This document shows, one piece after another, positions 21,015 to 33,527 of a stretch of 58,537 bases of DNA. Origin of the DNA: Malacoplasma sp. (GTDB lineage Bacteria; Bacillota_I; Bacilli_A; Mycoplasmatales; Mycoplasmoidaceae); NCBI GenBank assembly GCA_021444005.1, contig JABUSB010000002.1, positions 81,349-139,885 on the forward strand, written 5' to 3'. The notes below the pieces were generated by a model, which was not told where the DNA came from, did not search any database, and saw only the letters and a program-made list of their open reading frames with translations. Each line of letters opens with the position of its first letter. The first letter of the stretch is position 1. The position numbers and the translations under genes were made by a program.

Positions 21015-24000
21015 TTAAAATTTATTTTTTAATTTAATTTTCTTAACTTTTTGCTTTTTCGATTTGTAAACTAATAAAACCACAATTGCAATAATTAATA
21101 CAAAAACGATTGCAGCAACTCCAAAAGCTAAGTATTTAATATAACCCGGTTCTTCAATCTTAAATCCGGTGATATCAATTGATTTAGTTTGTGTAGTATT
21201 ATCAACTAAATTTGCATCTTGGGATGTTTTTAAATTGATAATAACAGCTAATGTCCCATTGTCATCATTGGGATTTAATGAAATTGTGACATCATATCCC
21301 TTTTGATTAAACAATTGTTTAATATCGTTTTCAGTAACTTGGGATGCTAGCATATTCGAATTAATTTCATTAAAGCTTTGGTTTAATAAATTGATTTGTA
21401 AACTATTGCTATTAGAATCAATTGTTTGTCCACTACTATTAATTCAATTAAAATCTTGGACATATGGTGTTACATTTCATTTTAAATTAAACACATTTGC
21501 ATTAATCTTTTTAAATGCAGCATCAGCATTTGCATCATATACAAAGTTACCATCAATGTATAATGAGGTTGTTGTGTTTAATTTAATTGAGATTGCTAAA
21601 TCTAAATAGTTATCAGTATCACAAGTTGTAAGATTAGTACACTCAATATTCAGATCTGCATTATTAGCAATATATGGAAAATTTAAACTACTAAACAAAG
21701 CTGAAGTTGAAGGTGAATCTAAATACTCTTGCCACAATTGAGTTGGTTTTAAAACCGTAGTTATATCTTTAATTGAAGCTTTGTTAACAAACATACTTGG
21801 GATACTTAAAAATCCTGATATTGTTTGGTTAACAATTAAATTTTTAGACATCCCTTCAGGGAAATCAGAGTTGTTTCCTGTATAGGTTAATGAAACTGTT
21901 GCACTTCCTTCTAAATTATTGGGGACAATTGTAAATGAATAATCAGATTCATTTTCACTCCAACTACTTCCAAGGGTTACAAAGTAGGATAAGAAATTAT
22001 GAATTGTTAATTGACTTGGGAAAATTGCCAGTTTATCAAAATCAGATGGATTTGAGTTTCAATCAAACTCATATCCCGAGCTTGTTTTAAACCCGTTATA
22101 TTGGTAACTGAATTGTGTTGTAGTGCTATTTGGAAATAAATTAGTTGGTGTAATATTTATGGTTACAGTTAATGAATAACCATTATTGTTAGTTTGCAAG
22201 TTAACCATTGATGCAGTGATTGTAACTTTGTTTTTATTTTTATCAGTGATGTCATAATTAATAAAATTAGTAATCACATCATTTGCAGTAATGCTTGTAG
22301 CACTTTTGGCTTTCATTAAAGCAACAATGTTATTTCACTTCTTATCATTATTCGTATCCCCATTTAAGCCGGTTACAAAATTAAAATTAAATTGGCTTTT
22401 AGCATAAAAGCCATCAATGGTAACATCAATTAAAAAACTGGAAGTACTTGATGCTACTGAATACCAGTTTGAATAAGTTACTACATACTGGAATTTTAAA
22501 ATTCCATTAGTATCATCATTAACCCGGTTTTTAATTGTAATTGTTGGTTTAAAAGTAGAATCTGAAGAACTAAATTTTAGTGATGCAATTAAAGTATTGT
22601 TGTTTATTTGACTAGTATAGTTAAGCATTTGTGATGCATAATTGGATTTAAAATATGTTTGTGGGTCACTATAAGACTTAAAAATTAAAGGTTTATTTTG
22701 AATTTCAGTACTAGACACAAAATATTTTGCACTCGGGTTTGTGTTATTCTTCATTACTATATAAGGGTCTGGGTATGCTAGATTAACACTTGAAATGATC
22801 GGGAAACAAATTGATAAATCAGTATAAAGATATGTTGTTGAATTTCAATTTGGCGATTGCATATCATTTTCAAGTGTTTTAAGACTAGAATTTGTTAACG
22901 CTTGGTTTAAAACTAAATAACCACTAGCAATCCCACTCTTTGATTTTTTGTTACTGATAAACAATTGGTAAGTTTTAGGATTGTAAATAAAAAATCCAAA
23001 GCTGTTGTCAGTACTTACATAACTTGAAGTTACTTTTAATTCTAGATTTGAAGGGTTGTAGTTTACTAAATAGACCCCACTATTACTACCCGATATTACT
23101 ACATAAAAACTAATACTAGTATTCACCACTGTTGTTTGGGGTTGGTAGGTTAATATATCATCCCAATTTAATGTAGTTGTTGCAGAATTAGTTGGATTAC
23201 TATTATTGACATATTGTCCCACATCAACTCTAATTGGAGTCCCATTTTTAGTTAAAGGACTTAAGTTATCATCAATTGCAACTGCATACACTTGGTGCTG
23301 GTTTGTATTAGTGACACTATTGCTAATAAATACAGCAAAGTTAACGTTATTTGACCCAATTACTAAAGTTAACAAATAATCAGCTTGGCTTTTAGCAACA
23401 GTTGTAGAAAACACAAGTGGTAATAAACTAATCCCCGTTGATGCATTCACAGTTATATACTGGCAACTAGCATATCTACTATAATTTCCACCACTTGTTG
23501 CAATAATTGCATTTGCTGAGTTTAAAAACAAATATTTAATCCCATTATTGATTTTGACAATATTTACAAAATTGGTTGTGGGTAAACTAAAAGTACCAGT
23601 TTGAATATCTAGTGCAAACAACATTTGGTTCTGATAACTTGAAGTTCCCAAAAGGATTGCAATCATATTACTGCTTTGCAAGTAAACAAAATTGTTAATC
23701 ACCAAATCATTCACGTTTTGAGAGGGATAATTTTGTTTACAAAAGTTAATGATATTGGAATCGGTTATAAATGCTTTTTGCCAAACCAAAATCCCATCAA
23801 ATGTAGTTAATGCAAGTGATTTCAAGTCTGGTGTCATTCCAATAACACCATAATTGGTTGAAACTGGTTTAATTAGTTTATTGTATGAAAGTAATTGGTA
23901 TGAATTAAACCCAGTAATATTTGAGACACTAGTGTTTGTATCTGCATTTAAATTGGAATTTGTTATTTGTGCACTATTAGGATTAAGATTATTTGAAGAT

Positions 24001-24107
24001 AATCAAGAACTTAAACCATAGTTGCAATAGCAAAATGAAGTTACTAAAGCTACTAACCCAGAAGAATATAAGCTTAGTTTTCTAAATTTAAAAAAATGTT
24101 TTTTCAT
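21015..24107 (-). CDS. Surface protein with C-terminal membrane anchor and lipoprotein-17-type domains
   Basis: 1030 residues under table 4. N-terminal hydrophobic signal/anchor (~12-32) containing cysteines (TSFCYC) that do not form a clear lipobox. The first ~400 residues alternate short beta-strand-like segments (ALTTFDGILVWQKAF; MLFALDIQTGTFSLP), suggestive of a beta-propeller. The later half has repeated units with the pattern [ND]D-x-x-G-x-L-x-V...GF, e.g. NPNDDNGTLAVIINL ... SIDITGFK, as in lipoprotein-17-type domains of mycoplasma variable surface proteins. It ends with a strong membrane helix (~990-1012) and a basic cytoplasmic tail (KSKKQKVKKIKLKNKF). Same general architecture as the three tandem proteins at 26424-36902, which lack the C-terminal anchor. 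Function unknown. Confidence 0.8.
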
Positions 24108-24303
24108 AATTCAAAATTAACTTTAATAATCCAAAAAAATTTATTTAGATTACAAAAGAATTTGATATTTGTATCAACATATAAATAATACAAGTTAACA
24201 AAATTTATAGCAATAGTTATAACAATGTTTTTAATAAATTTGTTTCTGGAAATTGATTTTTAATCTAAAATCTATTAATGTATTAATTTTTTAGGAGAAT
24301 AAT

Positions 24304-24522
24304 ATGGCATATTCAAAAAGAGACATCTTAAAATTAATCGTTTTTTGATGTACCATTTTTGCATTTGTATTTTTTATTATTTGTGCAATAATCGCTGTTG
24401 CTAAAGGAGCATGAGTGGGAATTTTAATAACTTTCTTGATTGCTTTAATTTTATTATTAACTTCATCTGGTGTTTTAATTTACTGGTGGGTGAAAAGAAA
24501 AAACCGCCAAATTACAAGATAA
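24304..24522 (+). CDS. Small two-helix membrane protein
   Basis: 72 residues on the plus strand with a good SD (TAGGAG) 7 bp before the ATG. Two TGA codons encode Trp. Two membrane helices: about 10-32 (LIVFWCTIFAFVFFIICAII) and 38-62 (WVGILITFLIALILLLTSSG), then a short basic tail (WWVKRKNRQITR). No family recognised. It has its own terminator immediately downstream. It is divergent from the surface-protein gene that starts at 24107, so the 196-bp gap between them must hold two promoters. Confidence 0.7.
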
Positions 24523-24540
24523 TTTAATTTCTCAATAAAT

Positions 24541-24578
24541 AAAAAAACTTGTTTAATTAAAAACAAGTTTTTTTATTT
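24541..24578. terminator. Bidirectional terminator
   Basis: A perfect 14-bp stem, AAAAAAACTTGTTT (24541-24554) / complement at 24561-24574, with a 6-base loop. T-runs on both strands serve the converging small membrane protein and the surface protein ending at 24609. Confidence 0.85.
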
Positions 24579-24608
24579 GAATTAAGTTAAATTATTTTAT
24601 TAATCGAA

Positions 24609-26270
24609 TTACTTTGTAGTTTTTTCAGTAACGATTGTAATGTCTGGTTTTACACCAGTCATAGGATCAGTATATTTAGCATCAATCAATTTTGTTAATG
24701 CATCTTTCATATCAGTTAATGATTTACCAGCTTCTAATTTAATTCCACTAATGTCAATTGATTTAACATTTGTGTATTTCTTTAAGAAGCTTACAATTTC
24801 GTTAACAACATTATCAAAGTTAGCAGCACTGATTGCTTCATTGTTTTTAACATTTACAACAACACTTTCAACCTTAGCTCATCCATTTTGGTTTCAGTCA
24901 TATCATTCACCAATTCGAGAGTCATTTGAAGGTTGATTAGAGTTGCTTACAGTTTCATTAACTACTCCATTAGAGTCCGAAGTTTCAACAGCAACATAAT
25001 CAATATAGAAACGTCCTGTACCATCATCTAATGTTGGAATAGTAACATCATTGAATGAAGAAATTCCAGTATTTCTTAAATTTCATTGGTAAATGTATCC
25101 ACCAGCAAAGTTAGATTGGAAAGCACGTTCTTTAATTCTTTGACTATACACAATGTTTACTGCTTTTTGTAAATCTTGAGTTGTTAAGTTTTTGTGACTA
25201 CTTAAATCAATTACATCAAATGTAGCACCATTACCTAAGTCATAAATCATATTAGCTTTTTCTGGTAATTGAAGTGGGTCGATGCTCTTCATATCAGGAG
25301 CATAGATTGACAATTCTTCAACAGATGCAGGCATTTTTAAGTTACCAAGTGTTGTTCATCCATCCACTAAACCTAATAAGTCTAATTTCTTAATGTTAGT
25401 GTAAGATGATAAATCAGGAAGTAAGTTAATGTTAGCATCACTTAATTCTCTAATTTGCACATAATCAGCATCTTTGTTTTCATCAAGAATTTTTTTAATA
25501 GCATCTGTAATATTGTCTTTGTTAATTTCTTGCAATTGTGCTAAAGAAATTTCAACTAATTTAACAGAAGTTTGTTTTAGATCTTTAAATGTTGATTTTA
25601 ATACATCACTTGCATCAAATTTGTAAACTAAGTAACCTTCAGATGAATATGTATCAACTTTAACATCTGATCTTTGTCAACCAGGGAATTGGTTGTATCA
25701 GAAGTCATTGTCATTACGGCTGTTGTTATATCCATAATAATCTGTTGCATCATCATATGCTAAGATTGGCATAAACACACGTTTGTTTTGATAAACTGTA
25801 GAAACTTTAATGCTAGCTTGTTTACCACTAACTGTAGTTACTGTTTCTTGGTTAGTTCATTTATCAATCACTTTTGTAGTGTTGTCAGTTGAAGCAGTTG
25901 AAACAGTATTGTCTTCTACTGCACTTTGTTGAACACTTTTGCTTTTTACAACTGTGTTTTGACCATCTAAACTTTGGTCAACACTTGTTGCACTACTAAA
26001 TACTAAGCTATCAGTTGTGATTGTCCCGTTACGGTTAATTGAGAAATCACTACTGTTAGCTTGTGTAGTAGCAACTGAATTTGCATTTGCATTTGCATCT
26101 GCATTAGCTTGTGCTGAAACTGTATTATCATTAGCAGCTACGTTTGAAGCTTTTGTACTAACGCTTGTTGAAGCGAATGGTACTGCAACTCCAATAGCAA
26201 CTGCAGATAAAGAAGCAATTCCAATTGCAGCTAATAAAAATCTTTTCTTTTTAGATACTTTAAATTTCAT
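24609..26270 (-). CDS. Secreted or anchored surface protein with leucine-rich-like segments
   Basis: 553 residues. It has the clearest SD in the accessory region (GGAGGAATT just before the ATG at 26270), suggesting high expression. N-terminal signal: MKFKVSKKKRFLLAAIGIAS, hydrophobic to ~33, no lipobox. A disordered Ala/Asn/Ser/Thr stretch follows (~35-130) with a short ANADANANANS run. The middle (~290-370) contains leucine-rich-repeat-like pieces (LPDLSSYTNIKKLDLLGL; MPASVEELSIYAPDMKS). The C-terminal ~80 residues (NVVNEIVSFLKKYTNVKSID) look like another such unit. No C-terminal anchor. No known family assigned; an adhesin or host-interaction role would be a guess. Confidence 0.75.
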
Positions 26271-26364
26271 ATAATTCCTCCAGGAAATTTTTTTATTTAA
26301 GTATTGGAATTTAATTAAACCATAATAGCAATCAAAAAGCAAGTTCGCTAAATAAACAAAATAA

Positions 26365-26391
26365 AAACTCTTACTTGTTTTGTAAGAGTTT
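26365..26391 (-). terminator. Terminator after tandem surface protein A
   Basis: Stem AAACTCTTAC (26365-26374) / GTAAGAGTTT (26382-26391), 7-base loop, T-rich on the minus strand downstream. Confidence 0.75.
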
Positions 26392-26423
26392 AAATATTGA
26401 AGTTAAAAAGAACTTATGAATAA

Positions 26424-29400
26424 CTAAATGGTGTATTGAATTGAGTATTCACTCAATGATTTAGTATTATTCATCGTACCATAATCGATTGTAATCGATA
26501 CTGTGTTTTGTGCATCATTCGCAATCACACTTGATTTAAAATTATTAGCATCTAATTTCGTTTTGTATTCCCCACTACTAAACGTAATTAAATCTTTAAT
26601 ATGTGATTTTGCTCAATTAGCAAAATCAGTTGCTGACATTTTAGCTAAGTCATCTTTTGAAATTAAGTTTTTCGAACTTAGATAATTTGCAAGCATTGTA
26701 TTGGAAATAAAAGACATATTATCTTCTGTTTTGTCCAAGTTTCCCTTGACAAAACCAGTGTAATTAACAATTAAATCAAGATCACTACTAGCCCCGTTCA
26801 TTAACGATTTTGGGATGTTTACTAAAAAACTCACATACCCTAGATTGTTATCATAGTACATACTAGTTTTAATTAAGTCTTTGTTAGTAGCACTAGTTCA
26901 ATCAGATGGCACATTAGTACCTAATGTATCAACTAATAGATTACGTACTAAATCATTAAGGCTAGAATATGCTTTCCCATTAATTGTTAAATCAGACTTT
27001 TTAGCAGTAGTCCCATCCCCTAAGGTATCAAAGATTTGCACAGGTTGAATTTGTTTTAAATACAACAATGCAACGTCATCATCTCCCTTAAAAGTTACAC
27101 TGTATCTTGTGTTGTATTCACTAGTTGTTAAAAACCCACTAAAAGTTTTGGTTGCTACATAATTGGTAAATCCGTGCCCACTGCTACCAATACTGTTAGC
27201 ATAAGATTTATCTAAATTTACATTCACTGTTAAATTACCTTTAATATCGTCTGGTACTAGCGTAATATTAAAGTTGTTTGAATCAAATCCAGAATATGTG
27301 ATTAAATCACTTAAAACTTCGCCACTAGTAACAGAAGAGGCTAACATTGTATTAAACTTTGCACCACCTAATGCATCTACAGTTTTAAAACTAAAACTGT
27401 ATTTTTTTAATTGGTTTAAATTTGTATAAGTGATTGTATAAGTGTGTGATGCTTTATCAGGAGAATTGCTAGCACTAATGGAAGCACTTATAGTTAAACT
27501 TCCATTAGTATCATCCCCTGATGCATTAAAGGTCATCTTCGAGATTGGATAACCTTTACTTACATCAGTATTAATAAATTGCAAGTATTGTGAGTTATTA
27601 GCTGGACCACTCTTTAGATTAGCAACAATTGAAGAGGGCAGACTACCAGATTGAATGTATGATTTTAGTGCACCTACATTGCTAATATTAACACTTTCAG
27701 AAGTGGTATTTGTTTTCCCACCTGTAAAATTGAATGCAGATTGGTCACTGGTTTTATAAATATTGTAAGTGTGATTAGAAGTATAAGTTAATGGTTTAGT
27801 ACTACTTGTATAACTTACACCCATTGGGATGTAGCTATAAGTTGCTTGGATTTCAATGGTCCCTTTAGCATTATCAGTCTTAGCAATTTTGTATTCAGTT
27901 TTGGGATACAATTGTGCCCCTGTATCACTATTGGTAATCACTTGTGATTGAAAAGTTGCAACAAATGGATTTAGATTGTTAACATCTGCTTGGGTAACAG
28001 TAGATGGTAGTGAATTTAAGAAATCATAATTACTAGTTGTATTTAATGTAATTCAACTAGTTTTTTTATCAATTGTATTAGCTTTATTATTACCATTGGT
28101 ACCATCATACTTTCTTGTTATTTCTTTTGGTGTTGCATTAGTTGGTAATGTTTTTGTATATCACGGAATTTTGTAAAGATTAACCGTTAGTGTGAATGTA
28201 CCTTTAGTATCATCAATATTAGAAATCGTGAATGGTACATAATTTGTACCATCTTGGAAAAATGAATTATTTAATGGTTTAATATCATTTCTTGTGATTT
28301 CACTTGGAATTTTTGATTTCAATACTGAATCATCAATTGTAAAATCAGCAGAAGAGATTATTGATTTTGCAGTATTCAATAAACCTAAATAATCCCCTTT
28401 TGTAGAATCGTTTGCATTTTGAACAACTGCAATTGCTAATCCATATTGCTTTGCATTGTTATCAGTTTGGGCTGCAGTTGCGGTTACATATGCATTATAA
28501 GATTCATTAATCAGCATTAAGGAACCACTATAACCATACACATTAAAAATAATGAAGTTTTGCGCATATGTTGCTACCGTATTAGTTGGTGTAGTATCGC
28601 TTACCGGATTAGTAACTGCTGCTAAATCTAAATATGTAATTGGAGTGATAGGGTTTGAAGAATTGGCATTCTTCATTGTATCACTTGTAACTTCATACAC
28701 TTTATCCCCATCTTTAAATTTGAAGAATAAGTTTTCATTTGAATCTAAGCTTCAAGATAAAATTCACTTTGATTCACTCATTGCAAATGTCGATAAAGAA
28801 ATATCATTGGTATTAATAATAATTACAGTATTATAAACTACAGTTACCACATTACCACTTAACATTGTGTAGTAATCACGTTGGGGTGTAATTGATGAGT
28901 TTCTAAAGTTTTGCATCCCGCTAGCTACCTTAACTGCTCCTGCACTGTATTTTGGGTATGAGTTACCAATAAAATTAAGGTTGTCATCAACTAATATAAA
29001 GTAGATGTCATAAGATGCGTTTTTAGAACCATTGTCTCCTGTAGTTCCTGTTTCTTTTGAAAATGATACAATTTCAACAAAGTTCTTATTATTAGCAACT
29101 GGAATTAGATTGAAAAAATACCAAGTGTAGTTCTTTTTATCCCCATCACTTGTGGGTACTTTTGTATTACTGTTTCCTGTAATTTGTTTTACTGAATTAT
29201 TACTTGCTTGATACAAATAGGCTTTTGCTCCATCTTTAAAGTTTTGAGAAGCAGTACCATATACCATTACATTACCTGAAACTAATGCTGATACAAATCT
29301 TAGTCCGCCTGTATTTCCTAAATGAATTGTTTGTAATACTTTTCCATTAACTGCATCAATTTTAAATAATAATTGGTCAACGTTTTTTACCCCAAAATAC

Positions 29401-29804
29401 CCTAATACCCATAGAGTATTTGTAGTTCGGTTATAATCCCAATTAAACCAAGCCCGTTTTCAAGCCCCGTTATCATAGTTTTTACCTGGTAATGCATTAT
29501 CTTTATCGTGGTTAATTGTTGCCATATCAAGACTTCACAATTTCGAACCAAACCAATCAAGGGCTGTGATTGTGTTACCCCAAAATGTTAGTGGACCTTG
29601 TGTTGTGGATAAGTTCGCATTTTGGTCGTTTTTTTCAGAAGGGACTAATACGTTGGTAGAATCATCTTGATTAGTTACTTTTGATTTTGTAATGTTAGCA
29701 AAATTTTGAGTATTATTAATTGTCGAAAATGTAATTGCAGCAGATGCTGCTGCAATTAGAGAAAACGAAAATATTGATAATAAGAGTTTTTTAGATCGCT
29801 TCAT
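26424..29804 (-). CDS. Tandem surface protein A, lipoprotein-17-type repeats
   Basis: 1126 residues, first of three adjacent paralogues (A, B, C). N-terminal signal MKRSKKLLLSIFSFSLIAAA without a lipobox Cys. Then the invariant stretch EKNDQNANLSTTQGPLTFWG ... ITALDWFGSKLWS shared by all three. Residues ~75-400 resemble a beta-propeller (WVLGYFG, KIDAVNGKVLQTI, ALVSGNVMVYG). The rest has several repeats starting with LPS[EST]I and containing 'DDTKGTFTL', 'GDDTNGSLTISASI' and 'VPDDIKGNLTVNVNL', the signature of mycoplasma lipoprotein-associated type-17 domains. No C-terminal anchor (ends EYSIQYTI). No SD before the ATG; TATAAT lies ~22 bp upstream, so the leader is very short. Probably a variable surface antigen; function unproven. 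Confidence 0.8.
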
Positions 29805-29920
29805 AGTAGAAATTGTATATTTAAACAGTATTATAGTTAAATTTATACAATGAAAAATAACGCATTTCAATGGGAGCAAAAAGCGGTTATTTTTCAAAAT
29901 TAAACAAAGAGAAAAAATAA

Positions 29921-29952
29921 AAAATCTCTTGATAATTGAATCAAGAGATTTT
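29921..29952 (-). terminator. Terminator after tandem surface protein B
   Basis: Perfect 13-bp stem AAAATCTCTTGAT (29921-29933) / complement at 29940-29952. It is nearly identical to the hairpin after protein C (33477-33510), so it was duplicated with the gene. Confidence 0.8.
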
Positions 29953-29970
29953 AAATTATTAGTTTTTTAA

Positions 29971-32900
29971 TTAAATCGTGTATTGAATCGAATACTCTGA
30001 AAGTGATTGACTATTGTCCATTTTGCCATAATTGATTGTAATTGATACCGTGTTTTGCGCATCATTTGGAATTATGGCAACGTTGTATTGATTATTATTT
30101 AATTTAGTAGTATATTGTCCACTACTAAATGTAATTAAATCTTTAATATGCTCTTTTGCTCAATCAGCAAACTTAGTTGGAGTTAATTGTGCAAAAGTTT
30201 GTTTATTAAAAAAGTTTTTTGAAATTAAATAGTTTTCAAGCATTGAATCTGAGATGAATGACATATTATCACTTGTGTTATCCATATTCCCTTTGACAAA
30301 TCCAGTGTAATTGACAATTAAATCTAGATCACTACTAGCGCCACTCATTAGCTTTTGTGGGATGTGAACTAAGAAACTTGCATAACCTAAAGTATTGTCT
30401 TCATACATATAGGTTTTAATTTCATTATTATCTTTTCAACCAGTTGGAATATTAGTACCTTTAGAAGCAACTAACAATGTTTCAACTAATTCATTCAAAT
30501 TAGTATAAGTTTTATTATTGATTACTAAATTCTTTTTAATAGGATTAGTGTTAGTGCCATCACCCAATGAATTTACAATCTCAATTGGTTGAATTTGTTT
30601 TAAATACAACAATGCAACATCGTCATCTCCCTTGAAGGTAACACTATATCTTGTGTTGTATTGCTCTGTTGTTAAGAAACCACTATAAGTTTTGGTTGCA
30701 ACATAATTTGTGAATCCGTGACCATTGGTACCAATGCTACTAGCATAAGATTTGTCAAGAGCAATGTTTACAGTTAATGTTCCTTTAATATCATCTGGTG
30801 TTAGTGTGATATTAAAGTTATTTGAGTCAAATCCTTTGTATGTTACTAAATCACTTAAAATATCACCTGCTGATACTGATGATGCTAGCATTGTATCAAA
30901 GTTTTTAGTACCAATTGTTTTTGCATCTTTAAAGTTAAAATCATAAACTGCAAGTTTATTTAAATTAGTATAAGTTACAGTATATGAATGTGCATTTTTA
31001 TCAGGTGAATTAGTATTTGTAATACTTGCAGTAATTTTAAGGGTACCAGCACTATCATCCCCAGTTGCACTAAATGTCATTTTCGAAATTGGGTAACCTT
31101 TACTAGTGTCAGTATTAATAAATTGTAAATACTGGCTATTATCAGAAGTTTTCGTATTTAGATTTTGGGCAATGGAAGACGGTAAATTACCTGATTGAAT
31201 ATATGATTTTAGTTGCCCAACATTATCAATGTTTAGCGTTTGTGAAGTAGCACTAGCAGATGTAGTGCCACCCGTGAAATTAAATTGACTAGGACTACCA
31301 CTTTTGAATACTGTATATTGCTGACTTGATTCATAAGTTAAAACTTGGCCACTACCACCATTTGTGTAATTTATTCCCATTGGGACATAGCTATATGTTG
31401 CTTTAATACTAATTGTCCCTTTTGAATCATCACGACTACTTATTTCATATTTAGTACTAGGGTATAATTGTTTACCATTAGCATCAGTTATGGTTTGTGA
31501 TTGAAAACTTGCTTGAAATGGATTCAAGTTTTCAACATCAGCTACTGTAATCGTGCTTGGTAATGAATTCATAAAATCATAATTACTAGTTGTGTTTAAT
31601 GTAATCCAACCAGACTTATTAGTAATTTTGTTTGCATTACTAAAATTTTTCTCAATCTTTTTAGGAGTTGCATTAGAAGGTAAAGTGGTTGAGTATCACG
31701 GAATTTTATAAAGGTTTGCAGTTACAGTAAATGTTCCTTCTTTATCTTTAATATTCGAAATTGTAAAAGGAACATATCCTGTACCATCTTGGAAAAATGA
31801 ATTATTTAATGTTTTAATATCATTTCTTGTGATTTCACTAGGTAATTTTGATTTTAATACTGAATCTTCAATTGTGAAATCAGCAGAAGATACAATTGAG
31901 TTTTTCGTATTCAATAATCCTAAATAATCTCCGTCCACTGTATTAGAAGGATTTTGAATTACAGCAATTGCTAGTCCATATTGGTCTGTATTATTAGTAT
32001 CAGTTGATGCTGTTGTTGCACTAGCATCAATCACTTCACTATACTTTTCATTAATTAACATCAATGAACCACTATAACCAAAAACGTTGAAGATAATGTA
32101 ATTATTAGCATAAGATGCGACAGTACTAGATGATGATGATGATTGCAAACCATCAGTTTTACTATTAATTGAAGCTAAATCTAAATAAGTGATAGGGGAA
32201 ATAGTGCTACCTTGAGAAGTAGCTTTTTTCATTGTATCACTTGTAACTTCATATACTTTTGTATCATTTTTGAATTTAAAAAATAAGTTTTCATTTGAAT
32301 CTAAGCTTCACGATAGGATTCATTTTGAATCACTCATACTAAATTTAGAAATGTTGATACTATTAGTATCAATAATAATTACCGTATTGTAAATTACAGT
32401 AACTACATTCCCATCTAACATTGTGTAATAATCACGTTGTGGTGTAATTTTAGAATTACGGTATCCACTAATTCCAGATGCTACCTTAACTGCACCACCT
32501 TTTCAATAAGAGTAAGAATTACCAATAAAATTAAGGTTGTCATCAACTAATATAAAGTAAACATCATAACTAGCATATTGAAAACCATCATCCCCAGTAG
32601 TTGGGGTTGCAGTAGTATTAGAATAGGAAACAATTTCAACAAAATTTTTATTTGCTGCAACTGGTACTAAATTAAAAAAATACCATTGGTATTGCTTTTT
32701 TTCACCATCATTTGGTGGTACATTATTTTTACTATTACCAGAAATTGTACTTACTTTGTTTTCTTTATCATTATATAAAATTGCTGTTGCATCATTTTTA
32801 AAGTTTTGTGATGCGTTACCATATACCATCACATTACCAGAAACTAATGCTGATACAAAACGAGGGCCATTAGTTTTACCTAATGATACTGTTCTATCAA

Positions 32901-33363
32901 TGCTACCAGTGGCTGCATTGATTTTAAAAAGTTTTTGGTCTTCATTTTTACCACCATAATATCCTAATACCCATAAGGTATTAGTTGTACGGTTGTAATC
33001 CCAATTGAATCAAGCTCTTTTCCACGCACCACTATAAGAAGTACCAGGTAATTGTCCTTTGTCATCTTTATTTTCTTTTGACATATCAATGCTTCACAAT
33101 TTTGAGCCAAACCAATCAAGAGCTGTGATTGTGTTACCCCAAAATGTTAGTGGCCCTTGAGTTGTGGATAGGTTAGCATTTTGATCATTTTTTTCAGAAG
33201 GGACTAATACATTGGTAGAGTCATCTTGATTAGTTACTTTTGATTTTGTGATGTTTGCAAAATTATTTGTATTGCTAATTGTCGAAAATGTAATTGCAGC
33301 AGAAGCTGCTGCAATTAGCGAAAATGAAAATATTGATAATAAGAGTTTTTTAGAACGTTTCAT
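29971..33363 (-). CDS. Tandem surface protein B, lipoprotein-17-type repeats
   Basis: 1130 residues, paralogue of A and C. The first ~90 residues, and about 60 bp upstream of the start, are almost the same as in A (KRSKKLLLSIFSFSLIAAAS; promoter context TTTCATTGTATAAATTTAAC). The last ~200 residues and the terminator instead match C (YMYEDNTLGYASFLVHIPQK; LMSGASSDLDLIVNYTGFVK). B therefore looks like a mosaic of the other two. Domain order as in A: signal without Cys, propeller-like region, then type-17 repeats (e.g. LTPDDIKGTLTVNIALDKSY). No SD. Intergenic gaps A-B and B-C are about 165 bp each. Predicted surface antigen. Confidence 0.8.
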
Positions 33364-33476
33364 ATGAAATAAGATATTTAAAACAGTGTTATAGTTAAAT
33401 TTATACAATGAAAAATAGCGCATTTCAATGGAGCAAAAAACAACAATTTCTATGATTTAAATTGTGAAATACAATA

Positions 33477-33510
33477 AAAAATCCCTTGATTTGAATATCA
33501 AGAGATTTTT
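33477..33510 (-). terminator. Terminator after tandem surface protein C
   Basis: Stem AAAAATCCCTTGAT (33477-33490) with ATCAAGAGATTTTT (33497-33510), one mismatch, T-run on the minus strand. Homologous to the terminator of gene B. Confidence 0.8.
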
Positions 33511-33527
33511 ATATTAAATATTTTTAG

